From positions 8,131,540-8,195,539 of the forward strand of contig CM065170.1 in assembly GCA_033026295.1 (NCBI GenBank): 64,000 bases of DNA. The letters run 5' to 3'. The notes beneath the pieces were generated by a model. That model saw nothing but the letters and a program-made list of their open reading frames with translations, ran no database searches and was not told the DNA's origin. The stretch's first letter is position 1; each line of letters begins with the position of its first letter. The position numbers were made by a program, and so were the translations under genes. The DNA comes from Channa striata. Lineage: Eukaryota > Chordata > Actinopteri > Anabantiformes > Channidae. This document shows, one piece after another, positions 13,449 through 26,232 of the stretch.

Positions 13449-16400
13449 CTGACCGGGGACAGAGAACAGGAAATTAGACAACAAGAACTGTAGCCAAGAT
13501 ATGGTTACTAAATTCATTATGTAAATAATTTAGGGGTCGCTGTGACACTGACATTTCACTGTAAATACTGCATCATTGTTAAGTAATTCAAGATAAAAAT
13601 CGATTAGTCAGTTAAAATTTGTAATTTCTTTTAACCAGAAAAAAAAAACAGTTTCTCGAGCGTGATGGAAAGGTTTTGGAATAGATAGACTTCAAGTTAG
13701 TTTTCCAGCAAAATTGTGTGTTACTAAAGTACTTTTCAAATAAATTAATATTTACTTTGGTTTAAATTCATATCTGTCTGGTCTTTTAACAAAGAAATCT
13801 CTTAGTAAATTAACAACTGCACGTAAACCAACTGTGCAACTTCTGCGTCATTTCCTGGTTCTTTTTTTAAACATTAAATAAATGAGTTACGACGTGTACA
13901 CTGTCCAACATTCCACTTTGTCTCTATTCTCTAAGATAAACAGTTCTTCTAGGCTTCCATGAAAATGTGAATAAATGACAGGAACCTGTGAAATCAACTG
14001 TTAGCCACACTTTATCATATCAGTTAACAGTATGCAAACATGAAACACTGAATATTCATACTGTATATGAGTGTCTGCCACCTGTACAGGGTTTGATGAT
14101 GGGTACAAAAAGGCGGCAAAGGTTGTTGCCAGGCACAACAGAGATGGACGCAGAAACCCACGTAAACAAATGCACGCGAATGTGCATTTTCTAAACCCTA
14201 AAGGCTTTCTCAGCCATGTCCACATTAGAGCCACACAGAGAAACCTGACTGGGGCCTCACATTGTCTAAAGGGATACCTGATCCAACGTGTGTGTGTGTG
14301 TGTGTTTGTGTGTGTGTGAGTGTGTGTGGAGACCAGACAGAGTAATGGATGGGGCTCTCATAAATCACCACTAACCACCTTCTTCAGAGCCTCTTCTTTA
14401 GCTCTCCTCCTCTGGGGAGCGTGGACAGATAAATGAGATTCTTCTCTTGGCCTTTTCTACTTGCACTTACTTCCTCTCTGACAGTAATAACTATGCAACA
14501 TGATAGGAGGCCCGGCTCTGCCTGCACACTTTATTATCCCCTATTTAAACACTAGCTGATTATTCACTTGACCAATTTATTGTTGGGTGAGAAAATATTG
14601 ATACAAGATCCAAACTATCATCCCTGAGCCAAAGGTCACAGGGATGAGCTAATAAACTGCTTGTTCATTACGCAGGCAAGTGCTACAGTAGTAAGGTCTG
14701 AAGAACCTCCGACTGAGGTGGGCTGTGGTAGAAACCAGGTTCCACATGGGTGCTTCCCAGACCCATCCAACCTCTAAAAACAACACAAGCCGATCAACCT
14801 TTAAAAGTGAACACCATCTGTCCTGGTGGCCCCTGCGATGGACAGAGGGGTCACAGGTAGAAGGGCCGTTTAAGTCTCGGATCACACATCGATAGGACGA
14901 CGACAAATTATAGCAGAGGTCAAAGGGTAAATGTCTCAGTCAGGAAGTGAAAGGGGGGTAATCCAGTGATCATGCACAGTGTCAACACTGGGATTTCTCT
15001 GAATGATCCATAACAGTGCGGTTTATAATGAAGAGAGAACACCCCTCCTTCCATGTTGATATGTGTAAGAAAAACCCGTTAAGTTACTGTAAAACTCTTT
15101 AAGTCTAGATCAAAGACTTCATTGCAATAAGCTTCTTAACAATGTGACCCTGAATCTGTGTCTGTCCAGTTGGACACGGTTCGAGGGGGCAACCGGACAC
15201 CCCCCAGCTGGAGCTGACACACTGGAATTCCTGACCAGGACGTGCAGAGGTGGAAGCCTGTGGGAACCAGTGGGTGTAACTGGATAACCAGTGAGACACC
15301 TCAAAGTTTGGGCCGTTCCCACTGTCATTTAAAACACATGGCTTAACAATTAGCAGCTGCTTCGTCTGTAGTTTATAATCAGCTGGTAATCTCCAAAACA
15401 GCTATTGCCATAACAGGTATGTGTTTGTATGGATCTATATTGTGTCTACATGTAGACGGTGCAGCACAGTGACCTCCTGATCTCCCTGATGTACTTTAAT
15501 TTGCTCAGCCTCTCTCTTTTCCTTCCCAGAGGGCTCGTTCGAGCCGCTGTGCAACACCAAAACTTTCCTCTCTGACAAGCTGCTTTGATTCCCTGGCGGA
15601 GTGATTAGTTGAGCGGGGGGCTCTTCACCCAGGAAGAACGAGCGGGGCCTCGAGACAAGAGGATGCTGACACACGTATTTATTCTTTGCCCGCTGGCTTT
15701 CCGTGCTCACATACGCACACACACTCCATCACATACACAGAGCGTTTAAGTGTTGTTTAAAGGAGCATTCATCAGGGTCTGACAGTCTCATACACACATG
15801 CACACTCAAGTGGGGGGTGGAAAAAAGGCATGAATAACCCCCTAACCTTTACCCCCAGCCACCTCCAAGCCTGAGCACCAACTCCTCCATCCACCCCAAT
15901 CCCAACAAGGGCAGGCCTGTGGTTCAGAAGAGAAGCTCTACAGTCAACAGAAGCAGGGACTGCGGAAAGGGAGGAGTTTCCTCGACAAGCACACACACTT
16001 ATTTTCACTCATGACTGATTCAGGCAGGAAACGTAAAGGTCACACACAGAGGGCCGCAAATAAGAAAACAAGAGAAGTGCAGTATGTTCTCTTATAATGA
16101 CTCACACTTTACGGTGCACACCTAGTGCTAATGTCAGTGTCGGTGTGTGTACGGTGCATTTGAAGTGTGTGTTGACGTGTTGCCCTGTACCAGCAGCACC
16201 TCTATGCGGCCTTGCGCCTTTTGGCACCAGTCATCCGTGGTAGAGCTGACGTTTTGTTTCCCTGAACCAGCATCAGTTTGAAATTGCGTCTTCACATTGA
16301 ACTTTGCATCTTTCACTCCTCCACAGGATCATTTTAACATAATGTCACGAATCTAAAAACATCAGCTGGAAATTTGTTAAATTTCAGAATTTGTGAGTTG

Positions 16401-19400
16401 ACCCAACAGAGGACAGAGGATTTAGATCCATGTTGGGGTAAACGTATTGCTGTATATGCTGGTGAAATTATTTCTATCATTACGATCATCAACCAAATTC
16501 ACACCTCTGAGCACGAACAAATCCATCTACACAAACTCACTTGCACATCCAGCATATGCACAGCAAGCGTTTCCAGAAAATTCTCGCAGCAGTGCTTCAC
16601 AACAATCTTCCAGGTTTTCCGCCCACGCACACCTTTCCTGGAATTTCCAACACAATAGGCGGACAAAGTTGTCTAAAGTACTCATCTCGTCTTCGACTCT
16701 GACTCATACATAATACGTATCATTTGATAGCGGGGCTCGAGTTATTGTTGTGGGATTAAAAGTCTTTGTATAATAGAGAAGTGACTTACTTTCAGATGCC
16801 GTGATAGAGTGAAAGGACCTGCACACGCCAAGTGCTTTCTGTGAATGCCATTAATACATCTGAGACCACTCCTCTATGCACATGTTTACTGCATTCAGTC
16901 CAGCACAATTACATCTGCTGATTCAATTATTACTGCATATTTTAAGTTATTTCCAGTTTTACATATAAATCATACGATACAGTAACAACACACATGCTCA
17001 GACAAATGCATGCACAAGTGTTCATGCATATGCAGCTTCTCTGGCTGTGTTTGAAATATGATAGCAGGTTGTACCTCATGCCAGAGGCAGCAAAATGATA
17101 AGGCTTACGCATGAGTGTTATCACTGGCAACAGCTTAGTTCATTTATTCAGACACCTGAATTCCAATCACTTATAACCCTTTGACCTAAACCCTGCATGG
17201 ACCTGTTATCATTGAAAACACACGCACAGCGCTGAATACAAAACAGTCGGGCTGTTGATTCGGCAAAATGTATAAAAAGCAATTCACTGACTGATATTTG
17301 TTAACTACTGCACAATAGTCCCGTCTCAGAACAAGTTTAAACAGACACGACTGTATATTTCGTCTGCAGAGTCCAAACCTGCATGAGCTTTGCATGAATC
17401 AAAGTCATGGAGAAATGCAGATAGAGTTACAGCGAGGTAGCGTGCTCACTGACAACTGGAACGAGCGTCAGAAAGCCAAGTGTCAAATCTGAACTGCAGC
17501 TGTGCGTCCTCTGCTTTTAAATCATCTGAGCGACCAGCCCGCTCAGGCTTCCGGCTTAAAACCACGGGCCTTCCACGAAGCACATATTCAAAAGTGAAAG
17601 TGCAGTGACCTTCACAAAGAAAAAAAAAAAGTCTGGGACCCTGTACACCAAGCATTAGGGGGGCTATTAAGATGTCAAGAGCTGTGTGTGATGGTAATGG
17701 GACAGATGAGAGAGGAGGGCTGAAGCAGGCCCCTTTTGCTTTGAGGATCCTACAACTCCGCCAAGACCTGTCCAACCCCTCCCACTCTATCGCAAAACCA
17801 CCACCACCACCACCTCCACCACCACCTCCAAAACAGGGGATCAAAGAGGTCTAACTTTTGTTCGCACATTCCTCTACATGCACTTGTTTTCATCTGTTAG
17901 ACTCATCCCGGGCCGTTAGCATTCAATAAGCAACCAGGTGGCTGCTCCCCACAGCCCTGCGATTTTCAAGCTGTATAACGTTTGCAAGCTAGAGAAGCAC
18001 GTCTAGAGCAAAAATGTGGCTACTTGGAGTTCACACAATGACAACTGTCATAGTAATTAGCGGGTGGATGAGACAAACAGAAGATGCAAAATGATCCTTT
18101 GCATAAAAATTGCATATGTATTGTGTAGTTCACCTGGGCAGGTGCAGCCAGCTGTGTGAGTTCAGGTGTAGATCTCACACCTCAGGCAGTGATAAGCTTG
18201 CCAGGGCCATGCGGTTTAGGTGATTACTATAACCCACCTTGTTGGCACATTTAAACGCTCATTTAGGGATGCATAAAAATCTAAATAGGTACAAAACAAA
18301 CTTGCACATGATGCGACTGCCAAGCCCGAGATTATTCAGACGCAGAGAGCCACAATTAATGGCACCGCGCCATTACGGGCAGGAGGGCACAGAGGGGGGA
18401 AAGCATTTAAACATAATTAATGGTGTGTATCTGACATGCCACTCAAGACACCCTCACTTCCTGCTCCTGGTGACATGGGAGCCACATCAAAGACCGAGCT
18501 GACAGGGGAAATCCCACTGGAGCACCGTTGGACTGTCTGGAACAGCCTGCGTGGGCGTTTGTGGGTGGCTGTATGGTATGCACGCATGTGTCTATGTGAA
18601 AGACCGAAAGAAAAGCAGGCAGCATAATGGGAAACAACAAGGCGTCTGTGTACATCTGATGTAAAGGCACACAAAGGTAACGTGTGATTTGCACAGTAAA
18701 CACCGGGTCGTTTCGGCTGTAATCTGCTCTTTGCGCAGCTGTAACATTAGAGTCCATTTTCCATCAAAGCTTGGAGAACTCAGCTACTGTACTTAATCCG
18801 GAGTCTGAAACCAGATATTAGGCCAGCCCCGTCTCACCCGCTGCACATACTTGCACTTACTTAGGACGGGCTGATGTTGCTTTAGAGTAACCATCAGTGT
18901 TCGTGCTGTAACGCATACGACAACACAGACGCGCGTACACGCTCACGCAACGCGCTCCTGTTTCTATGTGTCTAATCAGCCAGTGACTGACGCCTGCGTC
19001 AGCCTGTCGACCCATCCTGTGACAGAAAAAATACACACTTCAGGGCATGTATTTAGTCCAGTGTTTGACACACACACACACACACACACACACCTGCTCT
19101 GGCTAACGCTTTACTGTACAAGTGCAAACATGTGTCCATTTTCATCTACTGTAAATAATAAAGAAACAAAGGTGGCACAGACTGAAACAAAACCAATGAT
19201 CAGCAAAGAGGCCAGGGCCACAACCTGCCGTAGCTCTACTATAGCAATACATGAATCCAAGGGTCATTAATATTCCCTGAAGGAGGGTGAGGGTACATGT
19301 CGATATCGTGTGTGTATGCACACACACACATAAATACTTGTATGGAACTCAATACTGTCCCTTTTTATGGGCCAAACTGTGCATTGGATGACAGGGACAT

Positions 19401-22400
19401 CTGATCTACATTCCACCCCAGTTCCTCTGGCTGTGTGTGTGTGTGTGTGTGAGATGACCTGATCATAATAGGTGGTTTTATATATCCTGGCATTTCAGAA
19501 CAAGAACAACAACTGCTAAATGGGGATGTTTTGAAAGCTGAATTATTATTCAATAAATGTGTTTGATTGTGGCCGATGAGTGTTTGCTCCAGAGCCTCTG
19601 AAGCAAAGCAGAGGAAATTATGAAAAAGCCCCAACAAAATCTTAAGTCAATATCTCCTGAGTCACAGGAAAGAAGAATTCATGAAGGAGAGATTCAGCAG
19701 GAGCCTCTGAACCACAAAGGTGGTTCAGAGGATCTCGACTCCAGGCATGTAAAATGATTTCATCTTCTACATCCGATGGAAACATGATGTTGCCTGGTAT
19801 GTTTTGTTCAGACAGATGCCTTAGCCAAAATAATAAACCAAAATCCAGGCTGACCTGGGAAGTTCCGCTCTCCAGGTCGTTAATATGTGCAATATAGGAA
19901 CATTAGCAGTTCGAGAACACTCCCTTTAAAGCAAACCTCTGGAGAACATTTGTGTTACCAACTGGTGTCGTCTTGTAAGAAGTTTCATGTCTCTACTGAC
20001 CCCATAACTCATGCTATTATTCAAGCTGATTATTATAATATCAAACTCTAATGTGATCTATTAAAATGTTTGTCTTCCTTCTCCACAGGATGATCAACAG
20101 AATGGCACCGACATCTTGTAATACAGTGATTTGCAGGTGTAGGAACCAGGTTCAAGGAACAACAGCTGTTAGAAGGAGATTGACACATTTCAAAGTCCTT
20201 AGTAATATCTTGTAGTTGCAGTTAGCTACACTAATTATTGCTATTAATACATTTCGTTTACTTCAAAAAGTTAAGTAATATCTTACCTTACTAAAAACTA
20301 TAAATCTGTTTCTATAAAATTTCAGTTTTTTTTAAATTACAGTCAGGTTTATGTTTGTGTTTCATTATTTTGAAATAACAAAATGAACAATTAAAATATT
20401 TTTTCCCAACATAATATTCATATTCAGCTACTACAAATGTTCCTTCATTGAAATTAAAGTTAATTTTGCATTTCTCATTATTTTTAATATGAGAGATGCA
20501 AACTTTTAGATACACCTTGCAACTATGTTCACAACCGGCAGTTTCCATATGTAAATTCAACACATAAAGAGCTGGCGCCACAGGTCCTCGGTCAGACACA
20601 ATGACATACGGTTCTTCTTTCACAATGACATTAATTCGGTGCCTCACCTACTGACAGGGCCCTTCGGTGCAGCAGAGGACACTCCAGGGTGCCCTGCTGC
20701 GTTCGTCCAAACATGGCGGAGTACACCGCGATCTGCATACCCCGCTTGCAGCTCAGTCTCATCCTCTCCTCCTCACAGACCACCTTGCTCTTATACTCAT
20801 CTGGACATATGGAAAGAGAACACACCACTATGGTCAGATAAACCAAAGTAAAATAAAAGCTGGTACAAATAATAATAAAACCAGATATTCTAGAATACCA
20901 GAAAATGACAAGACATTTTATTACAATACAACTTAACTGCTGGTGAAATTACTTCCAATTTTCTAATGTAAAATCCTTAGATTGGATTTGATTTTTTTTT
21001 TTTTCAAATATAAAAATATCTTTCTATGAAGCACAGACCACAGAGACCTGGCTTTGTAAATCGGGGAAACAGAGGTAGAGCTGTTCAGTGCGGACATGTA
21101 GAGCCATGCTGGCCAGCAAAAAAAAAAACACAAAAATATCAGCAGCCATTTTTACACCTATGTGGGTAGTGGAATATGCACAAAGCAGAAAGAGCAGAGA
21201 AAAGGGGTGTGGACTGGTTTGTTACTGTTTGGTGACAGATTCACTCACTCTCCCTCCCTTTCATTCCCCTTCACTTCCTCTAGCTTCCATCCACCTCTCC
21301 TTTCTGCCCGTTGCACCTCACTAACACCCTATGTGGCCTTTCTCTCTTCCCCTGAGGAGTCATTGGTTAAGTGACAGTGAACAAAGAGCTGTTGATTGGC
21401 CCCAGGGTCCAGCAGAGAAGAAAGAGCGGGGAGAGCAGGGGGGGGGTCCCATGGATTAATGCCCACTTCTGGTCACTCTAGTGTGAACTGCTGCACAGCT
21501 CATTGCAGCTCGGCTCTGCTCGGCACTGGGTCATGAATGGAGACTACAATCTGGGTGGGATTACTCCTCTGTTGAGGCTCCCCTCTGGAGTGATACTCTT
21601 AACTTCCTGGCTCATGGGGAAAGTGAAGGGATAAAAGGAAAGGCGTGCAAAAACTTTTTTTTGTACTTCTTTTAATTGAATAGATATAGACAGTGGAAGC
21701 AGGAAGCACTGACAGACACTATGACAACGAATTTCCATAAAGAATTTGTAGTGTAGTTAGATGACCGGAGAAATCAGTCAAATGAGAAATTAACTGAAAT
21801 ACAGTTACAGAGTTTAAAAAATACGGTATTGCAATATTCAATATTATTCTTTCTGTCAACAAATACCATGAAGTTATCAAATGCACTGAGCCAAATCATG
21901 TCACACAGCGTGAGGCCTGTTCCTGCATCCATATCTAAAAACTATAAAAAAAAACAATCCAGTGTCTAAGTGAAGTTAACACTTCTTCTAGTTAAAAGAA
22001 TAATCTGATCTGGACACTTAGGGTTGATCAGCTGCACACTTAACTTAGAACCTGCCAACATCTGCTTTGGCTATTGGCTGAACCTCACCCTTTGCGTATT
22101 TGTGACTGATGTGAAGCTGTGTGAGAAAAGAGACAAAAAAATGTTCTAAGCACAGGGAACAAGGTGATGAGGGACTTACTAGGTCTGCATTTGTACCAGA
22201 CAATGAGGTATTTACTGCTGCCTGGACACTGGTCTGCCCCAAACACACGGCTGTTGACAAGGACTTGACAGCTCCTTCTGTCTTGGCACTCGTCCAGCAT
22301 TTTCTAAAATAGAGCGGCAGAAGACCAAAGCCAGGGGTTTAGAGGGAGAACAATAATCCAACGATGATGAAACCAGCAGAAGGCAAACCTAAAACCACTT

Positions 22401-25400
22401 CAAACGGGCTGCGTATAGCCATGGGAATATGGGAGAGAGGAGCAGGTAAGAGCGGGAGAAAGAAAACTGTGGAAAGAAAACTGGGGAAAGCACCATTCCA
22501 GTCATTTCCTGGCATTCTTCTGCTTCTTTGGTTTCATCTGTAACCCAGGTGAACACATTTCCACAAAAAAAAAAAAAAAAGGAAGGAATCACTGACCGGA
22601 TTCTGTTGAGAGACATGCACATGTTTTTAGTGAGGAATTACTCTTTAATAAAAATCATGTCACATCTTAAAATACGCTTTAGAATAACTGGGATTAATGC
22701 TTTTGACTAAATGAAGATACATTTGCATCATTTAGTTTATAATTCACCTGATGTGTTTTCTTTATGCAAAAAAATCAAACAACATTTGCTGTTTGGAGGC
22801 TCTCACGAAAGAATTTGGAGTTTCTTTACATTTGTGGTATTAGCCCCATTACATTATTTGTACTATAGATTCAGTTGGCATTACATCTTACAGATATCCA
22901 CATACATATATTTATAATACAAAGTATTTAACTTAGTTTGGCATTCAAATCAAAACGTTAATATGTTTGTAGTTTTGGTTGCAACCACCACTTCATCTAA
23001 ACAACTATTGGACAGATTTTTGTGATGAACTGATGCCATGAAAATTATAATAATTTTGGTGATACCTTTAATTAAAAAAATGTAAGCTTCAGCAGTACTT
23101 TGTGTTTAGCACTATTACAAAACTAAGTTGGTGAACATGGCAAAAATGATACCTGCTTAACGTCCGCATATTGTCATTGTCACTGTGAGTTAACAGGCCG
23201 ATGTTAAAGTTTAGCTCAAAACACCACTGTCCCATAGCAGAGCAGAGTGTCTAAAATTTAAAAACCAAGAAAATGTCACTGCTTATCTAAAAGCTTGAAG
23301 TTTTGAAATTCTGTTTTCATGTTCCAATATAGAACAATTAGTAACAAAATCCTTATGGTAACTGTGTTGATCCATAATGAAAATAATAATTAGTGGCAGC
23401 ACTTCAGAGATTAGGATAAGCGTTTTGATAAAAACACTTAGGGTCGTGGACAGGTGGTACAACAAGATTCTTCGGGGTTGTGCTAATGTGGGTGGCGCAG
23501 CAGTCAGTCATTCTCTCACTTCAGCACAATGCCGCCTCTGTGTCTGTGCATTCATGGCTGTCCTGTCCATTATGGAAACGGAGGGTGCTCAATGCTAGAA
23601 GGCAGGGCGACTAAGAATAAACCAAACAGCCGAATGAATGCTGAACAGGATGTGTTTGTATTGGTGCTGCAAAGCGGGGCTCCGAGCCCAGCCGCATCCC
23701 AATTTAGGAGAGGATGCTAAGGCAAACACCCCATGAAATCGCTTTGTGTCACGGGAACATACAGGCCTGCTTCCTCTTTAGTGAGTGTAATTTGCCGGAA
23801 AACCTCCCCACAAAGAGTTATATAATCAGTGGTCCTCCAAAATTTAACCCCCCGGCCAATTTGACCGTTTTACAGGACACTTTCTCTCATGAGGATTTGC
23901 AGCCCAAGAGCAAGGTTACGTGAAGAGCGGATTAATAAAGGGAGGCTCATGTCTGGCAAACGTGAGCTTAACATGTGCAGAGACTTTGGAAATTTACCTG
24001 TAATGCAGTGGACACAGAACAATATTGATCATTCTCTCGGGTCTTGTAAGAACTTAAGAGGGCCTGGTAGGTCTGAGGGCACTGCTGCGGGTCAGAGGAC
24101 CTCGTCTTCCATAGAAAGCTGATTGGATGGTGATGGTGGTGCGCGGCGGGCAACGAACTGACAGGAAGTCTCCGTCACAGGCCTGCTCTGTGTAGTTCCT
24201 CAACACTTTGGACAGGTAACCTGCATGACGGCATAATGACAAAGTAGCTGTTACCTTAGACACAAAACATCCTGATATTGAGTTACAGCCTTTACACATA
24301 ACGCATAGTTTCTGTGTGATGAGCTGGAACCCACAAAGAGGTTAAAGGGACAGTTTGGGATTTTGGAAGCTGCTTTAATACAAATTTGAGGTGCTGGAAC
24401 ATGACACATATCAAATTTCACCTGGAATGTGGCTACACTCTAATAACCGGTGGCCAAGATGCAGTTTTCTTTCTTTCGAGTATTTTGGTTCACAGAGATA
24501 TTGTTCATCATACAACACTGTATTAAGACCAGCCGCAAAATTCACAAACAAATTTTAAGTTCTATTGCTACCACAGTTTTCCACCACCACTTCATCTCTC
24601 ACTTCAAAACCCCTTGATGATTCTTTTTGTTCAATACGTTTCCATAGGCGTTTTGTGGAAGCTGCACATCGGCAAGCCCTAACAGATAACTGCTCACATC
24701 TAAAAAGGCGCCTCCAGGCCTGGAGAAGCGCAGAAACAAGCTTCATCTTTCGAGCGTCACCCCTCCAGTTAGGCGCACCGAACAGACTCTTGTGTTTGAT
24801 ATTTAAAAATACCAGTACAGACGATTTTTAAAATCTGACATAATTATGCAGCAAACATGATGTAGTGGACTTTTTCACATATTTGCACTGAACATTCTGG
24901 GTCACTGCTAGCTCTACGCTCCTACTACTGGCAGTGTTACGCTGTGCCACTAGTTTTAAATCTGAATTTAATTTAGGCTCGACGTCCATTACTGTCTTAT
25001 TATGCTTTCTAGAAGCCATGTGTGCCAGCTGTTATCAAGACTGTGAACAGAAAGATTACATAAACCATTTCACGGAGAATAGAGTGAACTTTCTTTTAAC
25101 CTTGGAGAGACTGTGTCAAATAAAAGACAGGCTCTCATTTCATTAAAACACCAAAGGCTCCCAGCTAACACTACTTTCCATTTAGAGACTTTGAGAGCTG
25201 CCCGTCGGCCTGTCACTCACTCAGAAGAGCTGAACCCCATCACAAAGCAACCATTAACATTCCAGCCTGTGAGAAGGGAAACACAGATAAAAAGGACTGA
25301 GCTGATCCCTGGCCACTGTCATATAATGTCTTTCTGGACTTACCTCACCAAACCAACGTCTGCATTGGCTGGTTATTGCAGAGGAGGGAAAAATATAGTT

Positions 25401-26180
25401 TTAGTTGTAGATTCTCTCATTTCTCAACTTTGCCACAATTTTTCAAAACTGAAAACAATTAAGCTCACCCCTTTGCGTCCAACATATGAAAACAATATGG
25501 AGGCAGTTTTTATAGTAAAATAGATTGTGAACCAAAGACTAAAAATAACTTGAAAAACAAGCTTGAGTGCTCTGCAAACACATTAACACACTGTCAACAC
25601 AGCCTCACGCTCACACACACACACACACTCACAAAGTGGACACACTGTGATTCAATTACCTTTTTTTTTTTTTTTTTTTTGGTTAGTGTTTTGTTGGGAA
25701 GAGGAAATAACACTGAAACAGTCATGTGACACACACACATTAGCAGCCACGCACACATTTGGATACACACAAAACGCACACATTGTCCCCTTATCACCAT
25801 GGCCACAGTTAAAAAGAGCGAAGGGAAACAAGAGACATTCTCAGGCTTGGAAAGGTCAGCCTCTCTGCAAATAAAGATGCTTATTAAACCAGCACTGCTC
25901 ACAGTAACAGGTTTCCACCTGTGGCTGCATTGTGTAAATGGAGAACAGGTGCACGCACAAGCCTATCCATTAAGTGCATTTAAACAGCATTTGCATGCCT
26001 CCTACCAGATGATATGATGTATATACAGTAAAACTGCTGCAGGTTTGATCCCTTTATTAATTGGGTGAGCTTAACTAGTTCCTTTGCCTCCACAGTAATC
26101 CTGCGCTCACACAGGTCTGCTGTGCCTGCCACATTCCACTCAGGGGGAGAGGGAACTTGGCATTCCCCTCAGCAGTGAGA

Positions 26181-26232
<52 letters not shown>

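Larger units (their letters stand above)
13449..20647 (-). other. eva1c: eva1 intron 4
   Basis: Intron of 7.2 kb. It contains a Pro-like CCACCA/CCACCT repeat (17796-17831), a candidate regulatory block at 17930-18480, two CA/GT microsatellites (19069, 19433) and a perfect 12-bp hairpin (19704). No additional exon was recognised. Confidence 0.75.

Noticed and set aside
15105..15328. Cys-containing minus-strand open frames in eva1 intron 4
   Set aside because: The region lies between exons 4 and 5, whose phases already join directly. No SUEL motif present.
22085..22115. Possible micro-exon in eva1 intron 3
   Set aside because: Strong acceptor-like tract, but the only GT donor gives 28 nt, which shifts the frame into a stop in exon 4.
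25113..25523. 136-codon plus-strand open frame in eva1 intron 1
   Set aside because: No recognised motif, no splice or promoter context, AT-rich codons towards the end. Judged chance.
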